A stretch of 64,000 nt of DNA from Nematostella vectensis (Eukaryota > Cnidaria > Anthozoa > Actiniaria > Edwardsiidae). The notes below the pieces were generated by a model that was given only the letters and a program-made list of their open reading frames with translations, searched no databases and was not told where the DNA came from. The translations under genes and the position numbers were made by a program. The stretch covers positions 3,644,001 to 3,708,000 of the forward strand of contig NC_064034.1 of assembly GCF_932526225.1 (NCBI RefSeq), in the 5' to 3' direction. This document shows, piece after piece, positions 1 through 11,375 of this stretch (positions are counted from its first letter, which is position 1; each line of letters begins with the position of its first letter).

Positions 1-1844
1 CTTTTTAAAGTATGGTTACAAACTGACCCCCCAGTTCTGTAGCACTGTCAAGAAAATAGGGGTACCCCCTTCGTATTTACAAAGACAAAAGAACGCTGCT
101 TGGTGGAAAAAGGGTATCAGATTATATGGCTTTCAACGTTAATGGAGATTTGCACCCCAGCGTCTGCTACGGCCCTTCCCCTAGTCAATGGACCCCTTGT
201 TGAAAATAGGTTTTCTAGTAATAACATGTTTTCTAGTGAGGGAAGGGTTTTCTACTTCTAGTATGATCCGAGTATAAACCAAGAGCATGGATGAAGATTG
301 GTTAAAAAGTTTCTATGTATTAAATCCCCAGAGCTAACACAGTATTATATTTCTGGGTTTTTAATTCGCACTAAAACATCATATAAGACACAGCATATTG
401 TGCATTCAAAAGGTGCAATGGGCTTTTCAAATGAGAGGGGATCTATGATTATTTCACATCACTTTTATGTATGGTGCTTGATTGTAAAATTTGTATGATT
501 GGACAAATTGTTTCCACTTTTCTCCCATTTACCCTGACTGAAAATTTTCTACCAGAAAGAATTCAAATCATTAGAATTCTGTTGGAGTAAAATTGTTTAG
601 GAGAAGAATGATAAGCTCATGAAAATGATTTGTTTTCAAGACATATTGCATTATATACATATGCTGTAAAAACATTTACAACATAACATGTGTCCACTGC
701 ATTTCTTTGGGATTGAACATTTTACCAACAGGCTTGTGTATTTTGGGGGTGGCAAGTTTCCATTCTTTTCGGGTGTATGACATTTTGAGCTCAGTTGGAC
801 CATTCCATAATGTTTGTAACTGAATACTGCCCCCCTTCCAACCCACCCCTGGGCAATTATCCCTCTAACCTTCAAGGCATATAAATCCTAAGCCCATTCA
901 GCCTTTCGGCTATCAAGTCATAGCCCATTCATGCTCTAGGGACATTATCAAATACTTAAATTTAAGAGTTATACAAAAGATGGGCTGGTTGGTATAAGCC
1001 AAGCAAAAAAAATTAAAACTGTGTCTTCTATTTGTTTTATTTGATATTCTGTGTACCACATGCTTTTTATGTGTAGGAGATGAGATGATTTAAGTCATTG
1101 AAACAAATATGAAATACTGTATGTGTCAAGTCATTTACTACAGTGGCTGATCCAGGTGTGGTTCTGTGATCCAATGGTCCAATCCTTTTTAAGCACAAAG
1201 CTATTGTAATAGTTTTCATAAATTGAACCACCTTTGAAATATTCTAGACTCCCATTCAGCTTTTAACAGCGCCTGCACAAGGCAATTTGCATACTGAATG
1301 CTGCATATATAACTTATTGAAACTAAACACAACACATCGTAACGCATGTATTTATGCATGCATTATGAGCTTTGGAGGACGCAACGAAAACCATTTGCAG
1401 TACTGAGTAGTCAACTCCAGGGTCAAGAATCCATGCCTGCTTGTCCACCGTTAAGTGTGCCTTCGAATTCCAGTATAATTACGCTTCCAAGCTGTAATTA
1501 AATCGTGATGACCATCATCCTCGCCGTCATCTATTGACTATAGCGAATCGGACTTTCCCACCGAACATAGCCATTCGAAATATAAATTTTTACCAAATCT
1601 TTGCGCCCTAAAGCTTTTCTACAAGTCTTTAAGTTTTGATACGTCTAAAACCCGACCAAAAGCAGAAAGATACTGTTTTATGCTCTTATTCTCGTCTCTC
1701 TATGGCCGCCATGTTTTTTTTTACTTAGGTCCAGCGAGTGTTATGACGTCATCTTACAATTTGATCTGTGATTGGTTGTTTGAATGTTTTGAGGCCTCGA
1801 ATGTCAAAACAAAAAAGTGTTTCAAGAAAAGGAAATATTCTGAG
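1..1844. other. Non-coding flank, no gene recognised
   Basis: AT-rich sequence before the duplicated block. The open frames here are short, lack recognisable domains, and do not show conserved splice-bounded exons. I see no RNA gene or transposon ends that I can support. Homology with the second copy of the duplication begins at about 1845 (matching about 49252). Confidence 0.5.
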
Positions 1845-3134
1845 CTGGTTTTCTCATGTAATTTGGTTGACATCTGGATTTACGTCACAAATGACTGGAC
1901 CCGGGCCTTTTAGTTCAAGGCCTTTTTTCCGAAGGCTGAACAAAATACCTCAATATTGCAGATTTGAGTTATTCGCGCGAAAGCGTGTTTTATAGGGTCC
2001 ATACGAACCTCATACCATTTGGAAGATGAAAATATAAAGAATTGACAAAGTCTATCAACTCTGAAAGGTTATATGGACTTTAAATGTAAATAATATCGCA
2101 CTCTCGAGCGAAAAGTGACACCACTTTTCGAAAGCGCCAGGCGTTCCTCCTTGGTTCAGGAATCCTCTGATGGGCACATTTTCTATTATTTTAGGGCCTT
2201 GTTTTACCCTGTTACCAGTTCAATATTATTATTTTTCTTATTCAATATGATCATCTGTATAATTGTAAATAAAATATTTCCGAGATAGGTGTCAAATTGT
2301 GTGTGTTTTTTTAATTACGGCATTTCCCCTTAATTCTAAGAAAAAATGTGCTAACTAAACAGTTGTCGATAGAATTTTTTAAACCTAATTTTTTGTCAGT
2401 TTTTGAGCTAACAAAAGCAGGGACGCAGTTCTGATTGGATTGAATCATTAAAAGGCCTCGAATCAATTTCTTCAATTTGGGGTATCAATCATCGTATGAT
2501 CAAAGAAAAGCCTGAAAATTCTAAATCTTTTAAGTTTTATATTACCAATTGTTAACTGTAATCAACCGCAAACACTTATCTATCTAATCTGAAATTTAGA
2601 GTTCCTTTGCTCAAAGCTATAAAAAATGAGCCCCTTCCAAAACTGAGCAATCTATTTTGTCCTCGTCGAATCAAATACTTTTATCGCTAGAGGAAAAATT
2701 TGTTGATAGAATTTTTTTAAAGTTATTTGAGAAAAAGCTTATTTAGAACTTAATACTTTGTCAAAATAGTAAATTCATTGAATCATTCTAAGGTCTCTTT
2801 TTTTTCAAATGAGTCCCGTCTTTTCACGAATTTTCGACGCGATGCTTCGGTTACAACAGGTACCAGATAAATACCTTTTTTTTTCCGTCGAAGTTTACCG
2901 TTTGCCTCGATGGCCCAACGGGTAGCGCGCCTGAATTCGAATACCTCGGAAGGAAGATTAACCCCGTATAATAATCCCGTTTGGTCGCATTTTCATCGCA
3001 TTTTCCTTGTTAGGAAAATTTGGAATAATCCATCTTGTTTTCCTGGCGTTTACCGAGGAGGATAACGCGAGTAATCCAAAGATTTTCCTGACCAGAAAAC
3101 TCATGGAAAAAATTAACTCCATATAATAAACCCG

Positions 3135-3893
3135 TTGGTCGCATTTTCCTTCCCCGTTTGCCTCGAGTTGTCAGAGAAAAGAAACAATTTAATGGCTGTG
3201 CTTCTCAACTATAAGCTTGCCTGCCAACGATGTTACTGGAAGTCTGTTAATTATACCTCCAAGAAGCAGGGGAAGAGTTTTGAATTCAATCGGCGGTTTG
3301 TTTATGGTATGAGGAGCATTGGCATAGGACATGTTGGTGCTCAGAAATTCTGCACTGCCATGAATGCAGTAATCCCCAACTGCGAGAACGATTAAGCAGA
3401 ACAGTAGTGTCATTCTAAATCGTGCGAAGGAGGTTACAGAAGAGAGAATGCATAACTCTGCACACTGGTTCTGAGAATCCTGACTGTGGTGCCTCTTTTA
3501 AAGCAACCTGGCAAAGGAGAGGGTTCTTCCCTACATGGTTGTGTGACAGCTATCTCTATAGAAACCAGTAAGGTGCTTGACGTGGAGGCCCTTACGGTTT
3601 CATGCAAGCAGTGTCAGCTGCACAAACACCTCGATAAGGACAGTGAGGCGTATAAAAACTGGAAACTTGACCATGTCAACTGCAAGGTCAACTTTAGAGG
3701 CTCTGCACCAGTCATGGAGCCAGAAGGGACTAACCAATTTTTTTTAAGAAGTCAGTTTAAAAACACAATTTGTGTTACACAGACTTTTATAGTGACAGTG
3801 ACTCTAAGAGTTTTGCCAGGCCACTCAGCTACACGAGTTAAGTATTGGGCAACAAACACATTTGGTCATAACTATGGCCTTACTAGTCATTAA
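3135..3893 (+). pseudogene. Mutator-like (MULE) transposase fragment, copy A
   Basis: Two open segments in the same frame, 3135-3395 and 3486-3893, are separated by stops. The first carries the stretch FNRRFVYGMRSIGIGHVG. The second carries GCVTAISIETSKVLDVEAL, then CKQCQLHK, and later FRGSAPVMEPEG. These are hallmark blocks of the Mutator-type transposase domain seen in many animal repeats (established family knowledge, read by eye). Only a piece of the catalytic region remains, and the frame ends in an unrelated tail after about 3760. No terminal repeats were found. The same relic sits at the matching place in unit B, so it was already present, and probably dead, before the duplication. Confidence 0.7.
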
Positions 3894-4626
3894 TATTGTC
3901 TGCAAATTTTATTCATTTTGGATGAAAGGCTAAGGAGTTATCACTGCTAGAATGTATGATACGGAAACTAGGGTGTTGCCTCTCTGCCTGGTTGCAATGG
4001 CAACATATGGACTTGAAAATTGTATCAACCAATTTCTTCCACCATGAAGACCAAATATAAAGTGGTTTTAAATCATTAAAGTACTTTCCAAAAATGCATT
4101 TTCAATGACACATACCACCTTTAATATCTAGTTTTTAACCTACTCCTCCTTATTAGTATTCTAGTTATAACCTCATTCACATTTAATGATTTCATATTAA
4201 ACCCCATTTTTCCCTGCTGATACATGAAGCTCTCCCCGTTCTTTAATATTGTAAATTATTCATTGGTATTTTTAATGAAATAAGACTTGCAATAACAATG
4301 GAAAAGGTGTCAATCATTTAATAAATGCAGTAATGTTAAGGTGGTGAAGAGTATTTCCGTGATTCGTGATTGGCGGTTTTTCGCGTCACGTTTCATACAT
4401 TTGTACGTAGAAGTAAACATTGATGTCATTGTGTGTTAGTTTAACTGAGGAGTGGATCAACCGCAGCGTTGATCTATGATCTATGTATATTAAATCATAT
4501 ATTCAGGAGAAAAATAAAAGTCAAAACCGTGATTGGCAGAAGCTACTTTTTTTTTGGTGATTCGTGAAAGCCTGAAAAATGAATCAGACAAGATATCTTT
4601 ATTATGAACAGTGAAAGGGTTCAAAC
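3894..4626. other. Non-coding 3' flank of transporter gene A
   Basis: No gene is visible. Bases 4121-4580 correspond to a single copy of a roughly 455 bp stretch that is present twice in tandem in unit B (53382-54290). It lies directly downstream of the transporter stop codon, so part of it is presumably 3' untranslated or polyadenylation sequence. Confidence 0.5.
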
Positions 4627-7600
4627 TCAAGTAAAATCTACATTGTCATCGTTATCATTTTCATCAAAGGCATATTCGACGGTTTTCTTTGATCGCAGAG
4701 TAAAACATGGGACCCTATAATGCTCCTTGGTCCTCTCCATTTCCTCGATAGTCTGCGGGAGACTGGTATTGAGTGTTTCTGGTAACCATAGCGACGAAAT
4801 AGCAGCTAGCACAGCAAGGACGCCGAAGATGCTGACGGGGAAAGTCAAGCTAAACCCTGGAAGCTGGGCCTGTACAGAGACATGGCAAAAGAATAGCAAA
4901 GACATCAAGAGAGCTATTAAAGGAGTAAAAAAGTCTAAGCTAAGGGCACTACGCTATTACTTAAGGAGAGTTTGCATCCCTCTACGATTTGTGTTTTGTC
5001 CCTATTGATTCTTAGTGGGTATAGATTTTCCTTGTTTTAGGTCAGTGAACAAACGTGATCGTTATCCAAACCCGCGTAAATACGTGAAAAAAACATTGTT
5101 ATTGCTTCAACTATAATTTAAGAGTTTATTTGGTTTTCAAATTCAGAAAATAAAAAAAAATGCTCTGGTGTAAAATAACTCGCAATCTACTGCGTGAACT
5201 TAGAATCAGCGTTTTTCTTCTTTCGCGCCTGTGAATTATTACCCATCTATTACTCAACCCAGATCTATCCGATGGAAGAATGCCCCAAACAGCAAATGAA
5301 GCGTGTCTGGCAAAAAGTGAAATACTATGACTACAACACCGACTTAATTTCTTCGATATTCCGGAAAATAAGCTGCATCTTGTTGTGATAAAGAACAATA
5401 TTATATCAAATGTACTGAATATAATTGATATTAAAACAGATTATCAATATGGCGTGCCTTTTAGACGAAGAGGCCACATCTTGCTGGCTGATGTACCATT
5501 CACTTTTGTCACGTGACCGATATTCACAAAATCATGGAAATTATCTTAGGAAAATAGCCGAAAACACCAATTTTCTACATCTGTTATGTGCTTCCTTTCA
5601 TTGATTGCAGGATAACGTTATCATTATATTAACTCGGATTAAATGTTGGCTCCGCTTTTGGGCAGTGCTTAAATCTATATATTATTAACTCGGATTCAAT
5701 GCTGGCTCCGCTTTTAGGCAGTGCTTCAATCTATATATTATTAACTCGGATTCAATGCTGGCTCCGCTTTTAGACAGTGCTTCAATCTATATATTATTAT
5801 CTCGGATTCAATGCTGGCTCCGCTTTTAGGCAGTGCCTAAATCTATATATTATTAACTCGGATTCAATGCTGGCTCCGCTTTTAGGCAGTGCATAAATCT
5901 ATATATTATTAAGTCGGATTCAATGCTGGCTCCGCTTTTAGGCAGTGCCTAAATCTATATACTATTAAGTCGGATTCATTGCTGGCTCCGCTTTTAGGCA
6001 GTGCCTAAATCTATATATTATTGACTCGGATTCAATGCTGGCTCCGCTTTTAGGCATTGCCTAAATCTCTATATTATTAACTCGGATTCAATGGTGGCTC
6101 CGCTTTTAGGCAGTGTTTCTAAATCTATATATTATTAACTCGGATTCAATGCTGGCTCCGCTTTTAGGCAGTGCCTAAATCTATATATTATTAAGTCGGA
6201 TTCAATGCTGGCTCCGCTTTTAGGCAGTGCCTAAATTTATATATTGTTAAGTCGGATTCAATGCTGGCTCCGCTTTTAGGCAGTGCCTAAATCTATATAT
6301 TGTTAAGTCGGATTCAATGCTGGCTCCGCTTTTAGGCAGTGCCTAAATCTATATATTATTAAGTCGGATTCAATGCTGGCTCCGCTTTTAGGCAGTGCCT
6401 AAATCTATATATTATTAAGTCGGATTCAATGCTGGCTCCGCTTTTAGGAAGTGCCTAAAAATAGATATTATTAAGTCGGATTCAATGCTGGCTCCGCTTT
6501 TAGGCAGTGCCTAAATCTATATATTATTTATTGGGATTCAATGCTGGCTCTGCTTTTAAGCAGTGCCTAAATCTATATAATATTAAGTCGGAATCAATGC
6601 TGGCTCCGCTTTTAGGCATTGTCTAAATCTATATATTATTAACTCAGATTTAATGCTGGCTCTGCTTTTAGGCAGTGCCTAAATCTATATATTATTAACT
6701 CGGATTCAATGCTTCTATCTAAACTCACCAGCATGACGATGAACGGCGATAAAATGGCGCCAACACGAGCGCACATGGAGCCCACCCCCATGCCGATGTT
6801 CCTAAATGCAGAAATGGTTAAACTGGAACCTCACTCGGTAGAACGATACTTTGACCAGCAAAAATAAAACGTTTGCGGAAATATCGAAAATATCGTGGCG
6901 ATACTAAAGGGTCGTGAAAAAAAAATTCACAAAAATACGGCAAGAACAGTGTCGGAAGAACATTTCATGTAGGTCAAAGGCGTCATTTTCTAAAAAAACA
7001 ACTGTTATAATGAATGCAGCATTCATTATTGCGCCTAATAGAAAGAAAGATATCTGATTTACCTTACAACTGTAGGGAACTGCTCTGAGGAAAGAAGGTA
7101 GATGTTGTTGAATGCACACGCTGTTAGACTTCTACCAAATATAGCAAGACCCGCTACGATAGCTGCATTGGCTGCAATAGGGGAAAAATAGAATTACCGG
7201 GACATGTCAATCATTAATTACACGAGCTCACACGATATGGCTTACCTTTCGGGATCCCCATTATAACCAAGCATAAAATACCAGCGATGAACATGTAACC
7301 GAAGAACGGAATCCGACGCCCAAACCTGGTTTCAATAAAATGTTTGTATCAAAACACCTGATAATTTTGTCGTGTTTTGCTGTGTGTCTGATGTGCTATT
7401 TTGCCATGCCGTGTTGTGCAAAGTGCTTACACTATAAAATCCTATTTTGCAAGCCTTGAAAATACGTTTTTGGATGATCAGATTCGTCGTATGAATGAAC
7501 ACAACAAACTCACCTTTGCATGAGAAACCAAGAAATCGGAAGATGCGGAATGGAAAGAAGAGTCATCACAAGATAGTTGACGTAGAGGTTTCCTGCCAAT

Positions 7601-10048
7601 GCGGTGATATAAAGATAAATCCCAAAGGAGATGAGAGAGATGACGAACCTGCAGGACGACATATTACTGGTAATTAACAGGGAGACATTAGTGTGAGGGG
7701 TGTCGGGGGCGAACAAGAAAACTTTTAGCCATCCACGTTTACCATGAACGTCACAAACGGTTGTGTCTTGACAACAAATACAGATGAAATAGGGTTTATC
7801 TGTGATTCTCCTGGGATTAGTTTTCAGGAGAGCACTACTCACCAATTAAAACAGAGAATCAGAGTTCGCTTTCTCAATTTCGGTGAACGGAACAAATCGA
7901 AGGCAGTGTAATTCTTGTTGTTTTTGCGCTTTTCCTGCTCTCTCATCTCCTCGTTGTAAATGCTTTCAATCATCGCCGTCGCGTTATCACTGTCTAAAAG
8001 CTTTTTCTTCTTGCCGCCATACTTCATGAGGAGTTCTCGAGCTTTATCCTGACGCCCTTGGGCGATGAGCCAGCACGCGGTGTCTGGAAACACCCTGTTG
8101 GGGTAATACGAGTATTTCACGTTACAGGCTATGTCACTTATCATCCAAATGTGAGCAATTCATACAAGACAGAGTATTTTACGTTACAGGCTATGTCACT
8201 TATCATCCAAATGTGAGCAATTCATACAAGACAGAGTATTTCACGTTACAGGCTATGTCACTGATCATCCAAATATGAGCAATTCATACAAGACAGAGTC
8301 TTTCACGTTACAGGGTTGTCACTTATCGCCCAAATATGACCAATTCATACAAGACAGAGTAATTCACGTTACAGGCTATGTCACTAATCATCCAAATATG
8401 AGCAATTCATACAAGAACGAGTATTTCACGTTACAGGCTGTCATTAATCATACAAATATGAGCAATTCATACAAGACAGAGTATTTCACGTTACAGACTC
8501 GTCACTGATAATCCAAATATGAGCAATTCATACAAGACAGAGTATTTCACGTTACAGGATTGTCACTTATCATTCAAATATTAGTAATTCATACAAGACA
8601 GAGTATTTCACGTTACAGACTATGTCACTTATCATCCAAATATGAGCAATTCATAAAAGACAGAGTCTTTCACGTTACAGGGTTGTCACTTATCATCCAA
8701 ATATAACCAATTCATACAAGACAGAGTAATTCACGTTACAGGCTATGTCACTAATCATCCAAATATGAGCAATTCATACAAGAACGAGTATTTCACGTTA
8801 CAGGCTGTCATTAATCATCCAAATATGAGCAATTCATACAAGACAGAGCATTTCACGTTACATGCTCGTCACTGATTATCCAAATATGAGCAATTCAAAT
8901 ATGAGGGAATTCGCGACTAAGAAATCATGTGAATTCTTTGATAACTGTCGTTTAGATAACTTTCGTTTTTCTAGCTCGCTCAGTCAATTCCTCATTTGAC
9001 GTTACAGGCACGTCCCTGATCACCCAAAGATGAGTAATAAAATAAAGGGTGCATGGGCAACTAAGAGATCACGTAACTTTTTATAAATTTTAAAAATTAT
9101 AGTTATTTTTGCACCACAATTCCTTTTTTGAATGGTCTCTTGTCTAGGAATGTGCTGTTACTAATTTCATCACTTACCTCCAGAAGAAGAAAAAAGGCAC
9201 GAAAAACAGCGTAACGCAAAGAATGAGCATTCGCCATTCTCTGATGAAATATGCGCACGTAAAAGACAAGACATCCCCTAGGTCCCAGAAGAAGTCTTGG
9301 ACTTTACCGGACATCGTCCGGGCCTTTGGTCCGACCAGCTCAATCACGTACACGTACTGACACACCATGACTGACGCAAGGGCAAACCCGACACCGAACC
9401 GCAACAGGGCAAGGAGAGAGGGACAGTCAGCGAAAAACGTGCCGAACGACAGAATCGTCATGATAGCTGAACCGACTAGGAGGCAAAGGCGCCGTCCGAA
9501 TCTGTCCGAGGCCCAGCCACCGACCAATGAGCCAATGAGCATTCCAGCGAAGAAACATGACTGCACGGCGGCGCCTTTGTGCGCGTTGTCGCAAATCAAG
9601 TTCCACTGAAATAGCAAAAAAGTGACGCTATAAGCCAGGTTTCTTTTATGATCAAAATTGTGTTCAATATGAAAATTCTTTTAAAAAAACAGGTTAAGAT
9701 AGAGTTAAAGACGAAAATTTAGCAAGAATGTCGTCGTACCTCGGACACTGCGCTAGTAAACGGTCCATCAAACGTGTACGAAGAACAGTTGTCACAGCAC
9801 TTGCTCGGAGCACATGTGGAGTTAACATCACTGCAATGGAACTTAGGAGTTCCGAAGGCGAAAACGAGCAGAGCGAATTGCAGCCCGATGGGAACGATGA
9901 GAAGGTTGACGCCGACGTACAGAGCCCTCTGGTAACAACCAAACGAGTTGACGTACTTGAACACGTCGTCAAAGGTCGACAGAGTCCCAGCTGAGAATTC
10001 TACAGGTGTAGTCTTACAAGTGTCGTCTTCGTGATTGCCTTCAGACAT
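4627..10048 (-). CDS. SLC22-type organic ion transporter, copy A
   Basis: The gene has eight exons on the minus strand: 9740-10048, 9178-9605, 7843-8094, 7514-7648, 7246-7325, 7063-7171, 6729-6801 and 4627-4869. Every intron starts GT and ends AG. The exons sum to 1629 bases, exactly 543 codons with stop, or 542 residues, typical for SLC22 family MFS transporters. The start is the ATG of MSEGNHED. Visible marks are a cysteine-rich first extracellular loop, the join SEV/WNLICDN at exon 1/2, the MFS motif GGWASDRFGRRLCLLVGS in exon 2, EQFPTVVR at exon 6, and a C-terminal LPETLNTSLPQTIEEME. The protein should be a 12-helix plasma-membrane transporter of organic ions; the substrate cannot be told. 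One oddity is that the family's conserved PRWL-type loop reads TACWL here (Arg to Cys) but TARWL in copy B. Introns 2 and 7 contain large minisatellites. Confidence 0.88.
5628..6716. repeat. 56-bp minisatellite in intron 7, about 19 copies
   Basis: Tandem units of about 56 bp contain the recurring core GCTGGCTCCGCTTTTAGGCA followed by a TATATATTATT stretch. Individual units differ by a few substitutions. The array ends at the intron boundary about 13 bp from exon 7 of the transporter gene. The matching intron in unit B holds only about 2.4 units (55421-55556), so the array expanded in A or contracted in B after the duplication. Confidence 0.92.
8106..8897. repeat. About 61-bp minisatellite in intron 2, about 13 copies
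   Basis: Units of 60-62 bp contain GAGCAATTCATACAAGACAG followed by AGTATTTCACGTTACAGG and a TCATCCAAATATG segment. The array begins within about 15 bp of the acceptor of exon 3, so the splice-proximal intron sequence is part of the repeat unit. Unit B has only about four units (56946-57175). Confidence 0.92.
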
Positions 10049-10435
10049 TTCTGAAGAGGAGCAAAAAAAAAAAAAATAATAACACACTATAAGTTGGAGG
10101 TTGAGGTTATCTGAGAAAACTGAGAAAACTGGGAAACAAAAAAGGTGAAAAACAAAAAAAAGCAGAGACACAACAACACTCAAGCGGAAATCCCATTTAA
10201 TCCGATATCTATCTTGACAGTGTAAAAAAGGATAAGGGGGGGGGGGGGATGCGCGCGCAACAACGCGCCTGAAGGATTATCTGCATGCTGCCTAAGGCAA
10301 AACTATATGTACATGTTTCGCAGCTATTTGCTGCCTAACAGACCAACATTTCATACCCCGAAAATCCCCACTTGAAATATTGAATTCTAAACCTTTCGAG
10401 TTTTTGTTTCTACACTTTAAGGAAAAGATGGTCAC
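10049..10435. other. Upstream region of transporter gene A
   Basis: This includes the 5' flank of the transporter. A run of G and the sequence ACGCGCCTG near 10230-10272 correspond to the right end of a degenerate MITE that is more complete in unit B (58557-58748). No promoter element could be assigned with confidence. Confidence 0.4.
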
Positions 10436-10732
10436 CAGTCCCGTACCCAGGAGGGGAAGGGTGCGGAATCCGAAAAAAGTGGACCAAATTTATGCGGGGG
10501 TGAGGGGAGGGGTCATTTCTCCGATAAACATCTCACCATCCTCGAAAGAACAAAGGGGGATTTTTTTTTGCCTTTGCAGCATCTCCACCGGACGATTATT
10601 TTGTCGGATTTGGCTACATACCAAAGTGATGTAGCTTATGCTTTATAGTTTTGTCTACAAATAGCACGTCTATTCAGAACCGAAAGTTGACCTTCAGCCG
10701 TTGTGGGGGTACGGGCCCTGGGTACGGGCCTG
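10436..10732. mobile_element. hAT-like MITE with empty site in unit B
   Basis: It begins CAGTCCCGTACCCAGG and ends with the near-perfect inverse CCTGGGTACGGGCCTG. It is flanked on both sides by GTCAC (10431-10435 and 10733-10737), a 5-bp target duplication. The paralogous site in unit B (around 58870) reads GATGGTCACATAAACC without any insert, which proves an insertion after the duplication. It has no coding capacity (297 bp). CAGG-type tips suggest the hAT superfamily; a 5-bp duplication is shorter than the 8 bp most typical of hAT, so the superfamily is tentative. Confidence 0.82.
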
Positions 10733-11096
10733 GTCACATATACCAATTTGCGAGGATTTTTGTCATGTTTTAGCTATCCATACTGTTCGTGCGAGTCACT
10801 ACACATGGAATTTCACTGTTCAGCTTTATTGTCGAGACGAGATTATTCAACCCTTTCACTAACAACAAAATAATGCTCGGGGAAATAAATTGATGTGAGG
10901 CTGTACCGGAGAACCTTGCGGCCTAGAATATAGTGTTGGTGAGTCGTGCACAAATAGTTTCTTTCCCTTACAGCCTTTCGTTGTCGATCGTTTATTTGTT
11001 TCTATCTACTATGGCAACTCTCTATAAATTTGTTGAAATGTTTTTTTCTACTTGTTCGTATCGCTTGGGCAATTTCTCGCTTGTTCTTAGATTATT

Positions 11097-11149
11097 TTAG
11101 CCTCCCTCGCATGAGACGCCTGCCTAAAAACGCCTGCGAGGGAGGCTAA
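11097..11149. repeat. Short perfect inverted repeat (53-bp hairpin)
   Basis: TTAGCCTCCCTCGCA and its exact inverse TGCGAGGGAGGCTAA face each other across about 23 bases. This looks like a deletion remnant of a MITE reduced to its two tips. It lies in a stretch (about 10833-11265) absent from unit B. Confidence 0.6.
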
Positions 11150-11375
11150 GTTCACTTTCGCTCATGCTATATTTTTTCAACACTACAAGACCATAAATGA
11201 CAGCTGCTGTACTTATAACAATTTAGAAACAAGTGACGAAAACTGGTTTAATTTTCCATTTTATCGCTGCAAAATCGGTGTTCGATTGAGGATCTATCTC
11301 GTATCATCGCGGGATATACCAAGAATCTAAAAATGTCAAAGCGTAACGATGAGGACATGAAGGTTTTTTTGTTTT

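Noticed and set aside
1680-1995. Two overlapping 75-codon plus-strand frames at the left edge of the duplication
   Set aside because: The frames are not kept open in the paralogous sequence at about 49252 and show no motif.
2905-2960. tRNA-like string (GCCTCGATGGCCCAACGGGTAGCGCG) suggesting a tRNA gene
   Set aside because: Only an A-box-like half is present, with no T-arm or acceptor pairing. At most a SINE fragment.
5628-6716. 56-bp repeats as a CRISPR-like or coding repeat array
   Set aside because: No spacers, no open frame across units, intronic and AT-rich. Minisatellite.
8106-8897. Regular about 61-bp repeats resembling a CRISPR array
   Set aside because: Units are wholly repetitive with no unique spacers, and they sit in an intron of an animal gene. 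It is a minisatellite.
9367-9994. Plus-strand frames of 80-90 codons over transporter exons (also 57642-57884, 58016-58282, 4727-5008, 54437-54724)
   Set aside because: Each is antisense to a clear minus-strand SLC22 exon and is conserved only because the exon is.
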